Source: Achatina immaculata (Eukaryota > Mollusca > Gastropoda > Stylommatophora > Achatinidae). Taken from it: a stretch of 64,000 nt of DNA. Shown here one piece after another: positions 59,901 to 64,000 of this stretch. The position numbers were made by a program, and so were the translations under genes. The stretch is taken from contig CM019693.1 in NCBI GenBank assembly GCA_009760885.1, positions 1,678,300 to 1,742,299 of the forward strand. Direction: 5' to 3'. Every line of letters starts with the position of its first letter. Within the stretch, counting starts at the first letter, position 1. The notes beneath the pieces were generated by a model that saw only the letters and a list, made by a program, of their open reading frames with translations, had not been told where the DNA came from and searched no databases.

Positions 59901-62023
59901 GAAAGTGATGTGGTCAGCATCGTGCCTGGCCACATTTCCTTCTTCAACTCAGGAGAAGCTAGGTACCCATTTCTACAGCACAGTGACTGGGGCTCTCTCA
60001 TTTGATTTGAACCACTGACGCTTGCATGAAAGATTAATGTGCTAGCTATTTTGCCATACATGAATTTTACACAGAAGAGTTGTAATGGCACTATTTGCCT
60101 TAAAAGCCAGTTTTGAAGCAGGAAAACATTTGGCATTTTACTTGCTGAGCATCATTTTGCTGAATTGCCGATTCTACATGTATTTCCTTTACATAAATGG
60201 CCACAGACAGTGTTTGTGTTCCTAAGTCCAGTCCCCTTGAACTTCCTGCTTTTGTCTTCATTTGTGGCTCTTGTTTCCTCCGCATTCAATGCTGAATCTT
60301 TACGCTGAGTTGCTCTCTGCAAATAACCTTTTGTTCAAATATGAAATGGAAACTTTATGTGAGAGAAGTAATGATTACTTTTCAGCACATTCTGCCAGCA
60401 ACTGATGTCTCCCCACTTTGTCACAGTGTGAGCAAGATCCCATTTCATTTATGGATGTATCCATTTATGTGATGTTTGCCTTTAAGTGTTTCTATTTTCA
60501 GTGCCATTTATAAGTTTGCCATTTATAAACCCAGCATGGAGTTAATAGATCAGGTCATTGCTAACATTTATGCAATAACAGTTCATTTTAATTTGTATCT
60601 TTCATGTAATTATCTTTAAACTGTTACTAAATCATTATACCTGCCATATATGTATTAAACAAAATGTGAGTTTCAAATGATTTCTACAGGTAAAGTGGTG
60701 GAAACGGAGGACTCTATTGAAGTAAATGGCAATCTCTTCATGAAACCATTTGTAGAGAAGCCAGTTGATGCAGAAGATCACAACATCTACATATACTTCC
60801 CTGTACAGGCGGGAGGGGGAAGTACCAGACTTTTTAGGAAGGTGGGTCAGAAATAAAATATTAATTTTGGTAATTGTAAATCATAACAGTAACATATCTC
60901 TCACATCCTTCTGTTTCATTTTGGAGTTAAGCCCTTCTGCATATTATGTTTCCTTTTGTTGCTATTACTGTGCTTTTAAAAACTTACTTTTAGGTCTTTT
61001 TTCATCATAGTTTTATGATAAGATGCTAACCAGTGGTTTTTATAATTAGATCTTCTCATTTTATTTTATGTATTTTGTCCTGATATCTGCTTATAATTCT
61101 CATTATCCGTTTTTTTTTTCCTCAACTTGTTCATTTCTTTGTTCATTCCTTAATTTGGTAATGCATGGAGCAGAACCACCAGTTTCAACAGCCCTAGTTC
61201 ATCAGTGATTACAATGACAACAACACTTGCCCAGTTTTTTTACCCTTTATGAGTAAAGTTTATTTGTTCATACATTTGTGTTATCTTTTTTGCACTTCAA
61301 ACCATTATATAACTATATAACTTTAAAAAAAAATCGAACAGGTGAAAGATCGCAGCAGTGTGTATTCTCGATTTTGTCGTGTGCGCACAAAGGGTTCATT
61401 TCTCTATGAGGACTTTATGCCAACAGATGGCACTGATGTTAAGGTAACATTTTCATTTTTAATAGGGATTTTAAAAAAAATATTAAAATTTTCCTACTTT
61501 ACACACTTTGAGTGTTTCATTTACCACTTTGGACAGAGAGTAAATATGATTTAACCAGAGAAATGGCCCAGTAAAGCAGAAGCAGAAAAGAACCTGTTCA
61601 GTCTCTCATGTAGGCTTTTCATATTATATCAGCCTCGATGTAATGATATAACTGTACTGCTATCCTAGATCTTACCGCAAACTCCGTGCAGGCTACTCTG
61701 GGAATCACTGACACAGAATCAACAGCAAAATTTTGTTTTATAGGTGAGATATTCACAGTAAAAAAAAAATGTTTGTTTTATTCTGGATTGCTGTATGTTG
61801 CATCGCTAAAGTGATGATACCATCTTGGTACACAAAAAATTTTTGAATACACATTTGGCAGGTGTACACAGTAGGTCCTGACTACCAGCATGCTGAGGCA
61901 CGCAAATCCCCAGCCCTTGATGGGAAAGTGGAGAGGGACTCTGATGGCAAGGAGATTCGATATCCAGTGCTTTTGTCGAACAGAGAGAAGATGATTGCAC
62001 GAACTGTTTGTAAAGTATTTAAG
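24069..62023 (+). CDS. PPIP5K: Diphosphoinositol pentakisphosphate kinase (PPIP5K/VIP1), 5' part of gene
   Basis: Cytosolic inositol pyrophosphate kinase; the family makes 1,5-InsP8 from 5-InsP7 (and 1-InsP7 from InsP6) with an N-terminal ATP-grasp domain, followed in full-length proteins by a histidine-phosphatase-like domain. Eight exons, 24069-24302, 52379-52495, 54403-54507, 56722-56900, 59442-59524, 60690-60841, 61342-61443 and 61862-62023, join in phase to 378 residues. Family landmarks in order: acidic [133 protein letters not shown]. The kinase domain is incomplete; the next expected exon (QTVCGFD-type) and the phosphatase domain lie beyond the window. The first exon is the least certain. 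Confidence 0.93.
24303..25740. other. Start of the 28-kb PPIP5K intron
   Basis: Mixed AT-rich sequence with short open frames that look random and a CT-rich tract at 24903-24980. No gene recognised. The whole intron runs to 52378 and is full of mobile elements listed separately. Confidence 0.45.
24903..24980. repeat. CT-rich low-complexity tract
   Basis: Runs of ctctct and cccctctc with a C10 stretch. Confidence 0.95.
25741..25979 (+). mobile_element. Element X, second copy, 5'-truncated
   Basis: Matches the last ~240 bp of element X (16516-16755) with few differences, including the gtgtggtc/gaccacac hairpin (25860-25882) and the (GAA)n tail. Both tandem arrays are missing. Truncation at the 5' end with an intact 3' end and tail is typical of target-primed reverse transcription. 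Confidence 0.88.
26139..26358 (-). mobile_element. SINE-1 copy with 12-bp target duplication
   Basis: Minus strand: tRNA-like head remnant, conserved cacccagctgtagaaatggg, core ggccaggcgtgatactgacc, and a tail ending in attacctttacc. Flanked by cactagttataa at 26127-26138 and 26359-26370. A small internal deletion has removed the B-box region of the head. Confidence 0.88.
26490..26720 (-). mobile_element. LINE-F 3' fragment
   Basis: Minus strand carries [19 protein letters not shown], a LINE C-terminal motif of the GHVMRR-LxNLxTTGKIEGKRSRGR type, decayed. The same segment occurs at 37445-37680. It may be a branch of family C. Confidence 0.6.
26721..28220. other. PPIP5K intron sequence, mostly unassigned
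   Basis: Contains a G10 run at 27105, the 26-bp tandem repeat listed separately, and at 28005-28026 an aagtttggtaaccactg end that looks like a solitary hAT terminus. Open frames on both strands around 27.0-27.4 and 27.6-27.9 kb have no recognisable identity. Confidence 0.4.
27142..27250. repeat. 26-bp minisatellite, four units
   Basis: Unit ggcatctcggtggatatgct gtgct repeated about four times with one variant (gatgtg). It gives open frames on both strands by chance. Confidence 0.95.
28221..28416. mobile_element. hAT-like MITE
   Basis: Starts tagtggttcccaaccc and ends gggtgggatccactg, imperfect inverted termini of hAT type. No 8-bp duplication could be matched. Non-coding, ~196 bp. Confidence 0.55.
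28666..29215 (-). mobile_element. LINE-C 3' fragment
   Basis: Minus strand from about 29215: [30 protein letters not shown], then [59 protein letters not shown] and [10 protein letters not shown]; ends in a catcat tract (gatgat on the element strand). Better preserved than the copy at 18.8-22.1 kb. Confidence 0.9.
29345..31310 (+). mobile_element. LINE-B copy, RT region (5'-truncated)
   Basis: Begins in the endonuclease C-terminus ([13 protein letters not shown]), then linker ([24 protein letters not shown]), and [22 protein letters not shown], [34 protein letters not shown], a poly-A run at 30244-30259 that breaks the frame, [21 protein letters not shown], [34 protein letters not shown], and YLGSYID. 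Many frameshifts. It ends before the family's 3' terminus. Confidence 0.88.
31311..32047. other. Unassigned intron sequence with (CAT)n
   Basis: gtcatcatcatcatcatcca at 31366-31385 may be the tail of a lost minus-strand LINE-C-like insertion. A C-rich segment lies at 31470-31580. No gene recognised. Confidence 0.4.
32326..32985 (+). repeat. 23-bp minisatellite grown inside the LINE RT frame
   Basis: About 29 units of cctccttcacatctaccacc agt with variants (aac for acc, gcc for gtc). The unit matches the LINE's own codons for L-L-H-I-Y-N-Q, so the array arose in situ. 23 bp is not a multiple of 3, so three units make 23 codons and the array is open in all three forward frames. Confidence 0.95.
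34080..34560 (+). pseudogene. RNase H domain of the I-type LINE
   Basis: After a frameshift: an IYTDGS-like start overlapping [58 protein letters not shown], and in the next frame [20 protein letters not shown]. These fit the DGS, E, D and HxGIxGNExAD motifs of retroelement RNase H, with the third catalytic Asp apparently FFTD-Y. Confidence 0.7.
34926..35929. other. Unassigned intron sequence
   Basis: 35555-35640 (aatcatcatttattcatc... ctgccggctgata) is shared with 38690-38765, so an uncharacterised repeat, possibly hAT-related. Otherwise nothing recognised. Confidence 0.4.
35930..36180 (+). mobile_element. LINE C-terminal fragment with (GAT)n tail
   Basis: Plus strand: a [19 protein letters not shown] start, then [54 protein letters not shown], then gatgatgat. 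Same layout and tail type as family C but clearly diverged from it. Confidence 0.75.
36195..36412 (-). mobile_element. SINE-1 copy
   Basis: Minus strand: gcgtctgggtggtgaagtgg (A-box region), ggttcgaatccagcc (B box), then the ctgtaggaatgggtgcctgg segment and the core. Followed on its head side by an (att)n tract. Confidence 0.85.
36413..37444. other. Unassigned intron sequence
   Basis: (ATT)n at 36413-36445, a hAT-like terminus cagtggttctcagtcttt at 36503, and a C-run at 36569-36584. No gene recognised. Confidence 0.4.
37445..37680 (-). mobile_element. LINE-F 3' fragment with (AAT)n tail
   Basis: Minus strand: [12 protein letters not shown], LITTGKLKGKRARG-like, then [17 protein letters not shown] and a terminal ARQPMNNNN encoded by an aat run. 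Homologous to 26490-26720. Confidence 0.65.
37690..37795. repeat. 29-bp tandem repeat, 3.5 units
   Basis: gtttttgttgttctgtaacc atttcgtta repeated without change. Confidence 0.97.
37838..38142. repeat. Imperfect (TAG)n trinucleotide array
   Basis: Long agt/tag array with scattered substitutions (cag, aat, ggt). The minus-strand poly-Leu frame is an artefact of the repeat. Confidence 0.97.
38143..38954. other. Unassigned intron sequence, possible hAT relic
   Basis: 38610-38945 has cggcccgcgagtc near one end and ttgaagtttagcaccactg at the other, the look of a degraded hAT element; 38690-38765 is shared with 35555-35640. No coding capacity recognised. Confidence 0.4.
38955..38988. repeat. C10(CT)n tract
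   Basis: Ten C followed by about 11 CT units, abutting the 30-bp minisatellite. Confidence 0.97.
38999..39636. repeat. 30-bp minisatellite open in frame on both strands
   Basis: About 22 units of ttgttcattccacacacggt gtcttcttca. Units are 30, 27 or 24 bp, all multiples of 3, so the minus strand encodes [10 protein letters not shown] repeats (228-codon frame) and the plus strand [10 protein letters not shown] repeats (209 codons). No splice sites or start context support a gene. Confidence 0.95.
39637..39969. other. Unassigned sequence
   Basis: About 330 bp with no recognisable feature between the minisatellite and a SINE cluster. Confidence 0.5.
39970..40375 (+). mobile_element. SINE-2 copy, interrupted by a LINE-D tail
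   Basis: tRNA-like head: ggttaggcgctcggtctact (A-box side) and gggttcaaatcccagc (B box), then tttttctttt, gcctctaaaaatgggt, an inserted LINE-D end (40117-40214), the shared core gcggccaggcgtgataccga, and the 3' part ccagtatgccttagtggcat with a ttatcttacc end. Confidence 0.8.
40117..40214 (-). mobile_element. LINE-D 3' end nested in SINE-2
   Basis: ttcattcattcattcctttg then catgtcccttgcggaacttt, the complement of the D terminus and its (AATG)n tail, only ~98 bp long. Confidence 0.85.
40380..40623 (-). mobile_element. SINE-1 copy, the most complete in the window
   Basis: Minus strand from 40623: gtggttagtgcattggtctc (A-box side), gggttcgaatccggcc (B box), cccagtcacccagctgtaga, core gccaggcgtgatactgacc, then ctctaaggcatgacagg and (attacc)n tail. 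About 244 bp. Confidence 0.88.
40624..41471. other. Unassigned sequence with TG/TA-rich tract
   Basis: 40690-40870 is rich in tgtgta and tatata. 41150-41500 has open frames on both strands with no recognisable identity. Confidence 0.4.
41566..41654 (-). other. tRNA-like module, left arm
   Basis: Minus strand: ggggtgctagttggctaagt as A-box-like part and gtgttcgaatcccagg as B-box-like part, ~89 bp. Same as the right-arm module. Confidence 0.5.
42242..42330 (+). other. tRNA-like module, right arm
   Basis: ggggtgctagttggctaagt (A-box-like) and gtgttcgaatcccagg (B-box-like), ~89 bp, as in a tRNA with a long variable arm or a tRNA-derived SINE head. The T-stem does not pair well, so not a functional tRNA gene. 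Confidence 0.5.
42457..43702. other. Unassigned sequence with (ATCC)n
   Basis: (ccat)n-type tract at 43075-43160. No gene or mobile element recognised. Confidence 0.4.
43075..43160. repeat. (CATC)n/(CCGT)n imperfect tetranucleotide repeat
   Basis: Ends with about nine catc units after diverged ccgtc/ccatc units. Confidence 0.9.
43703..43967 (+). mobile_element. LINE-A 3' fragment
   Basis: Starts in [14 protein letters not shown] and runs to the LINE-A end ggcacttaaggttcagagag with a (GA)n tail (gagaaagagagagag). About 265 bp, 5'-truncated. Confidence 0.92.
44270..44535 (+). mobile_element. Degraded LINE C-terminal fragment
   Basis: YFGHIK-like start, GVLGISQKV, then [15 protein letters not shown] and WKGHVTR-like ends and gatgatgat. 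It resembles C-terminal LINE ends but is too decayed to place. Confidence 0.45.
44566..44690 (-). mobile_element. LINE-D 3' end fragment
   Basis: ttcattcattcgtttgcatg then tcccttgcggaattttgcct, complement of the D 3' end, ~125 bp. Confidence 0.85.
44691..45484. other. Unassigned sequence
   Basis: No coding or repeat identity seen. Confidence 0.4.
45485..46200 (+). mobile_element. LINE-D 3' fragment with (AATG)n tail
   Basis: Thumb-like segment ([20 protein letters not shown]), [22 protein letters not shown], [18 protein letters not shown], then [18 protein letters not shown] and [11 protein letters not shown], ending aaatgaatgaatgaatg. Frameshifted. Longest view of the D 3' end. Confidence 0.88.
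46201..47635. other. Unassigned AT-rich intron sequence
   Basis: Several T-runs (46800, 47180). No ORF of interest, no repeat recognised. Confidence 0.45.
47636..47747. repeat. 57-bp tandem duplication
   Basis: tgtgctaaggttgaatggag ... cttgtctcct present twice in direct succession with one or two substitutions. Confidence 0.95.
47858..49075 (+). pseudogene. mariner-type transposon relic
   Basis: Shifting frames give [37 protein letters not shown] and [17 protein letters not shown] (helix-turn-helix region), then [20 protein letters not shown] then DKKAF, and degraded DD(34)D parts ([15 protein letters not shown]). Many frameshifts and stops. gagggggtgctgaattg at 47858 may be the left terminus. 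Older and of another lineage than the copy at the right edge. Confidence 0.75.
49350..49430 (-). mobile_element. LINE-A terminal fragment
   Basis: ctctctctctcattctctga then the complement of the A end (aggtgcccaaagacaaatgg, gtcttccacaaatgtg). Only ~80 bp, and directly fused to a plus-strand LINE-B segment. Confidence 0.8.
49431..50240 (+). mobile_element. LINE-B 3' fragment
   Basis: From [20 protein letters not shown] and [18 protein letters not shown] through [20 protein letters not shown], [15 protein letters not shown] and [14 protein letters not shown] regions to the family terminus catttaatggcacaggaagg. Frameshifted. Confidence 0.88.
50294..50895. repeat. Interspersed repeat R1, copy 1
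   Basis: About 600 bp nearly identical to 58690-59340 (shared gggaacaactgtgttaagaa, ggtggatggatggg-like, gaccacagtctgccctagca, aaaatcagggtacc-like segments). No coding capacity or clear termini; ends in an aagaagaag-like stretch. Confidence 0.9.
50896..52378. other. End of the 28-kb PPIP5K intron
   Basis: Contains the SINE-2 fragment at 51555 and, at 52134-52320, a weak LINE-like C-terminal reading ([20 protein letters not shown]). A T-rich tract precedes the acceptor at 52378. Confidence 0.45.
51555..51690 (-). mobile_element. SINE-2 fragment
   Basis: tgtttccatgccaataaagt, tgttagacctatatttcta and gatgcggtcagtatcatgcc (complement of the shared core). Head missing. Confidence 0.75.
52379..52495 (+). 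CDS. PPIP5K: PPIP5K exon 2
   Basis: Acceptor cccagcag after a T-rich tract, 39 codons ([39 protein letters not shown]), donor gtgagt. Phase 0 at both ends. The acidic DLEDEDS just before DRKVILGIC corresponds to the EEEDDSPPERQIVVGIC stretch of vertebrate PPIP5K2. Its last 12 bp and the donor are duplicated in tandem. Confidence 0.75.
52484..52593. repeat. Exact 55-bp tandem duplication spanning a splice donor
   Basis: gatgaagatagtgtgagtta ... cagacgtctgctt occurs at 52484-52538 and again at 52539-52593 without a mismatch. It includes the end of PPIP5K exon 2 and its gtgagt. Confidence 0.97.
52594..53239. other. PPIP5K intron 2, proximal part
   Basis: No recognisable feature. Short ORFs on both strands at 52.85-53.25 kb look random. 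Confidence 0.45.
53240..53805. repeat. (TTC)n-derived array with TTTTAC punctuation
   Basis: About 565 bp of ttc runs broken at intervals of about 9-27 bp by ttttac, giving higher-order units. The 232- and 254-codon frames over it come from the composition alone. Confidence 0.97.
53806..54402. other. PPIP5K intron 2, distal part
   Basis: No repeat or gene recognised; ends at the tcttacactcag acceptor. Confidence 0.5.
54403..54507 (+). CDS. PPIP5K: PPIP5K exon 3
   Basis: 35 codons: [35 protein letters not shown]; acceptor cactcag, donor cag|gtgaag; phase 0 at both ends. GICxMAKKxxSKPMxEI is the signature start of the PPIP5K ATP-grasp domain, and the adjacent lysines contact the inositol phosphate in structures of the human enzyme (family knowledge). 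Confidence 0.96.
54508..55344. other. PPIP5K intron 3, first part
   Basis: Nothing recognised. Confidence 0.45.
55345..55790 (-). mobile_element. SINE-2 copies (one fragment plus one nearly full)
   Basis: 55345-55400 holds a tail fragment; 55505-55790 reads on the minus strand from gggctggttggctgagtggt and taggtgcttggtctactaat (tRNA-like head) through agcctctaaaaaagggtac and core gtgtgatactgaccacatca to aacagggaatgg. The B box is mutated (ggctacaaattcc). Confidence 0.8.
55791..56184. other. Unassigned sequence, weakly LINE-like
   Basis: 55800-56000 could be a decayed LINE C-terminus ([17 protein letters not shown]), too weak to call. Confidence 0.3.
56185..56380 (-). mobile_element. LINE-B 3' fragment
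   Basis: gatccttccttacatcacat ... gagtttcacatggtcagcct, matching the B 3' end. ~195 bp. Confidence 0.8.
56722..56900 (+). CDS. PPIP5K: PPIP5K exon 4
   Basis: Acceptor ttttccag, 59 codons plus 2 bases, donor gtaaaa. [59 protein letters not shown], with the final Arg split AG|G. Matches VVVFEEEVILNEPVENWP and SKGFPLDKAVAYAKLRNPF of human PPIP5K2. Confidence 0.97.
57473..57672 (-). mobile_element. LINE-B 3' fragment
   Basis: catccttacatccttcccat ... ccgttgtgttccacttaata, the B 3' end again, ~200 bp. Confidence 0.85.
57870..58150 (+). mobile_element. LINE-A 3' fragment with (GA)n tail
   Basis: [40 protein letters not shown], then ALGT-stop and ttaaggttcagagagagaga. Almost free of damage over its 95 codons, so a recent 5'-truncated insertion. 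Confidence 0.93.
58151..58350 (+). mobile_element. LINE C-terminal fragment, family C-like
   Basis: [16 protein letters not shown], then gatggattggcaagatggga, gaggacaccagaacagctca, and a terminal gccagtaggcatggcacatg. Parallels the family C end NASRHGT. Directly follows the LINE-A (GA)n tail. Confidence 0.65.
58690..59340. repeat. Interspersed repeat R1, copy 2
   Basis: Same unit as 50294-50895, same orientation, with a few short indels (extra ccagccagcgttgcatgctg near 59100). Confidence 0.9.
59442..59524 (+). CDS. PPIP5K: PPIP5K exon 5
   Basis: Acceptor tctacctgtag, 1 + 27 codons + 1, donor gtaagg. [27 protein letters not shown]. Matches [20 protein letters not shown] in vertebrates. Confidence 0.95.
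59811..60058 (-). mobile_element. SINE-1 copy, old
   Basis: Tail complement caaaggtaaaggtagtcca, then cctaggcaatatgg, core complement gtggtcagcatcgtgcctgg, and gtacccatttctacagcaca. B box mutated (gatttgaaccactgac). Confidence 0.8.
60059..60689. other. PPIP5K intron 5, distal part
   Basis: Nothing recognised apart from the acceptor tttctacag. Confidence 0.5.
60690..60841 (+). CDS. PPIP5K: PPIP5K exon 6
   Basis: 2 bases + 50 codons, donor gtgggt. [50 protein letters not shown]. [20 protein letters not shown] and GGGSxRLFRK form the nucleotide-binding heart of the ATP-grasp fold; the RK pair and the His are conserved substrate contacts in the family. Confidence 0.97.
60842..61341. other. PPIP5K intron 6
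   Basis: AT-rich, no feature recognised. Confidence 0.6.
61342..61443 (+). CDS. PPIP5K: PPIP5K exon 7
   Basis: 34 codons: [34 protein letters not shown]; donor gtaaca; phase 0. [19 protein letters not shown] across the junction is diagnostic. Confidence 0.97.
61444..61861. other. PPIP5K intron 7
   Basis: No feature recognised. Confidence 0.6.
61862..62023 (+). CDS. PPIP5K: PPIP5K exon 8 (last in window)
   Basis: 54 codons: [54 protein letters not shown]. The donor aag|gtcggt has an unusual C at +3, but the phase-0 position matches the family, where FK is followed by QTVCGFDLLR. Human has AWKVCLAFK at this point, so Trp is replaced by Arg/Thr here. The continuation is outside the window. 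Confidence 0.95.
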
Positions 62024-62922
62024 GTCGGTGAACTTTTGTCAGTCTTATTACTGAAGCTGAAAAGTATTAATATGTCAGTGGAAAGCAGTTAAAAAGTCAG
62101 TGATCGCATTAACCAGCAATAATCGGTACATTGCCGATTAGAAATGAGAAAAACCTAAACTTTTGGAGGTCATCAGTTACTGTAACCAGTTTATATTATC
62201 AAAAACCTAGTAAAAAGCAGCCAGCATAATCGGTTGAGGGATAATCAGGCCGGTAGGATGATGTCTCAATTTGCATCAAGGAGAATCAACCAGTTTAGAC
62301 TTCAGCATGTGAGCATTTTGTGAAGATTAAAATCTCACTGCTAATAAGATAATAAAAAAGTTTCACATGAAAATTGACTTTCTGCTGATGTTTGTAAAGT
62401 GTTTTTAATTTTACAATTAAAAAAGTATAACGTACCAAATGTAGTGTTGAGAAAACTGGTATTTAGGAAAGTACTTCATGCAAAATGAAAGACAGATACA
62501 GTTGTACCAGTTTTAAAAAATCCTAGCGCAATCACTGAAAAGTACTGAATGATTTAATAAAAAAAAAGGAGAGGTAAATGTATTCCCATCACAATGATGT
62601 TAGGGTCCTTATTTTGTCCTTGACTAGGCAGCATACTAGAAGGTGATATTGAGTGCTTCATGTATATTACTTAAATGGTCTGTATTTTGCATATGAAGAG
62701 GTGCATATGAGATGACAGATTGAAGAAACATTTTTCTGTGTTTTATTTTTCTAACCGATTGAAAATGTTTTTTTTTTGTTTTTTTTTTTTGTTGTTGAAA
62801 GACCTGTTTGATCAGGAGTTTTGTTAGCATTTTCGCCTTATTCAAGTAATGTTGAAATAAGGAGTGTTACTTTTTTTTTTTTTTTTTAGAAAGTTCTCAG
62901 GTTGGAGGAGTTAGTGTGACTT
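62024..62922. other. PPIP5K intron 8, first part
   Basis: AT-rich with T-runs near 62770 and 62870. A SINE-1 scrap is listed separately; nothing else recognised. Confidence 0.5.
62568..62650 (-). mobile_element. SINE-1 fragment
   Basis: ggagaggtaaatgtattccc, gttagggtccttattttgtc and ctagaaggtgatattg follow the tail half of SINE-1 with heavy divergence. Confidence 0.5.
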
Positions 62923-64000
62923 ATGAGGGTTGATTGATAAGTTCTTGGCATAAGGTACAAATACTTGAAACATAGTTGATATTAGGTTCATTTGCAGATC
63001 AGGTTAATGTAAAATTAAACACTCAAGTTTCAAGAAATTAACTGCAACCAATTTTTTTTACAGGCTGCTGAAGTGGTAAGGGGTGGCAGAAATTGAGAAA
63101 ATGGATAAAATTTCTCATTGAGCAGTCATTCGCTACCTCTGCATCAAGGGCTTATCATCGAAGGAGATCTGTGAGGATATGGTGGAGACTCTAGGGGAGA
63201 GTGCCCCGTCTTACAGCATAGTGAAGAAATGGGCAGCTCAATTCAAAAAATGGAAGAGAGAGTCTGAAGATGATCCCCGTCCAGGAAGACCAAGAACAGT
63301 AACCACCGATGAAACCACTGGCAGAATCTATGACATGATAATGGAGGATTGACGACTAACTGAGCAGTACATTGCTGCCAAGTTGGGCATCTTCCAGGAA
63401 CATGTTCATGCCATTATTCACAATGATCTTCAAATGACAAAGGTTTCTGCTTGATGGGTTCAGAATCTTCTTGGAGCTGATCACATACAACATTGTCTCA
63501 GCATGTCAAGAGACAATCTTGCCCATTTTTCTGCATATCCTGAAATGTTTCTTCAGCAATTTGTGACTATGGATGAGACTTGGGTTCATGATTTTCAACC
63601 AGAAAGCAAAGAGCAGCCAAAGTAGTGGAAACATGGATCCTCACCTCCAAAGAAAGCAAGGGTGGTTCTGTCTGCAGGCAAAGTGATGGCTTCTATCTTT
63701 TGGGATTAAGAAGGTGTGCTATTGGTAGACTGTCTTCAAAAGGGCAGAACAATCACCAGGGCCTATTATGCAACTGTGAGTCAAATTGAAGGGAATTTGA
63801 TGAGAGGAATCATCTTTCATCAAGACAATGCTCCAGTTCACAAGTCAGCGGTGGCAGTGGCTGCCATTCATGAATGCAGTTTCCAGCTTCTTGAACATCC
63901 TCCTTATTCCTCAGATTTGGCCCCTTCGGACTACTACCTGTTTACCAAACTCAAAAAAGAGTTCAATAGTCGCAAATTTGCTTCAGATGATAGCATCATT
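62923..64000 (+). mobile_element. mariner (DD34D) transposon, right end outside window
   Basis: The left terminus is probably near 62923 (atgagggttgattgataagt), followed by a ~175-bp leader and the transposase frame from 63101. The element lies in a PPIP5K intron, same strand, and must end beyond 64000. Confidence 0.8.
63101..64000 (+). pseudogene. mariner transposase, five in-frame stops
   Basis: Starts MDKISH-stop-AVIRYL. One frame from 63101 to the edge, no frameshift, stops near 63119, 63350, 63453, 63622 and 63707. Domains: two helix-turn-helix motifs (AVIRYLCIKGLSSKEICEDM; EDDPRPGRPRTVTTDE), then the catalytic Asp residues in TMDETWVH and IIFHQDNAPVH, and LAPSDYYLF with 34 residues between the second and third, the DD34D of mariner proper. 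Three of the stops are TGA where related proteins carry Arg. Confidence 0.92.

Noticed and set aside
61981..62092. Extension of PPIP5K exon 8 beyond 62023 ([11 protein letters not shown])
   Set aside because: Family alignment demands an exon boundary after VCKVFK; the continuation has no similarity and the frame soon ends.

Overview
The window is nuclear DNA from an invertebrate animal, most likely a mollusc. That placement is an inference from the many BovB/RTE-like LINEs, tRNA-derived SINEs and simple repeats, and from the sequence of the two host genes; it is not proven. There is no bacterial, phage or plasmid content. Coding sequence is split by GT-AG introns, and transposable elements and tandem repeats fill most of the space.

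Two host genes can be assembled. On the minus strand, 1.4-11.8 kb carries a complete five-exon gene for ribosomal protein L23a (uL23). It runs from a TOP-like start and ATG near 11771 to the stop at 1440, followed at once by an AATAAA signal. It has a Lys/Pro/Ala-rich, histone-H1-like N-terminal extension. Its introns hold LINE, MITE and SINE insertions, including a nearly full-length sense-strand LINE in intron 1. On the plus strand, 24-62 kb carries the 5' part of a PPIP5K (VIP1-type diphosphoinositol pentakisphosphate kinase) gene. Eight exons join in phase through a large part of the ATP-grasp kinase domain, and the gene runs off the right edge. A 28-kb intron separates its first recognised exon from the second. 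The two genes are divergently oriented.

Mobile elements: at least seven LINE groups, here called A-G, plus an RNase H-bearing I-type LINE. Several families occur as many copies ending at the same 3' terminus with a short microsatellite tail: (GA)n for A, (GAT)n for C, (AATG)n for D. There are three mariner/Tc1 relics (left edge, 48 kb, right edge), Penelope-like GIY-YIG remnants, hAT-type MITEs, two SINE families sharing a central core, and a ~620-bp unclassified repeat.

The most unusual items are: (1) a ~1.48-kb element (15279-16755) that fits no class I know, with two internal tandem arrays, a 3' hairpin, a (GAA)n tail and an exact 11-bp target duplication, inserted cleanly into a LINE reading frame, with a 5'-truncated second copy at 25.7 kb; (2) a ~1-kb inverted-repeat structure at 41.5-42.5 kb with a tRNA-like module in each arm; (3) a 23-bp minisatellite grown from a LINE's own codons at 32.3-33.0 kb; (4) an exact 55-bp tandem duplication that copies the 5' splice site of a PPIP5K exon.
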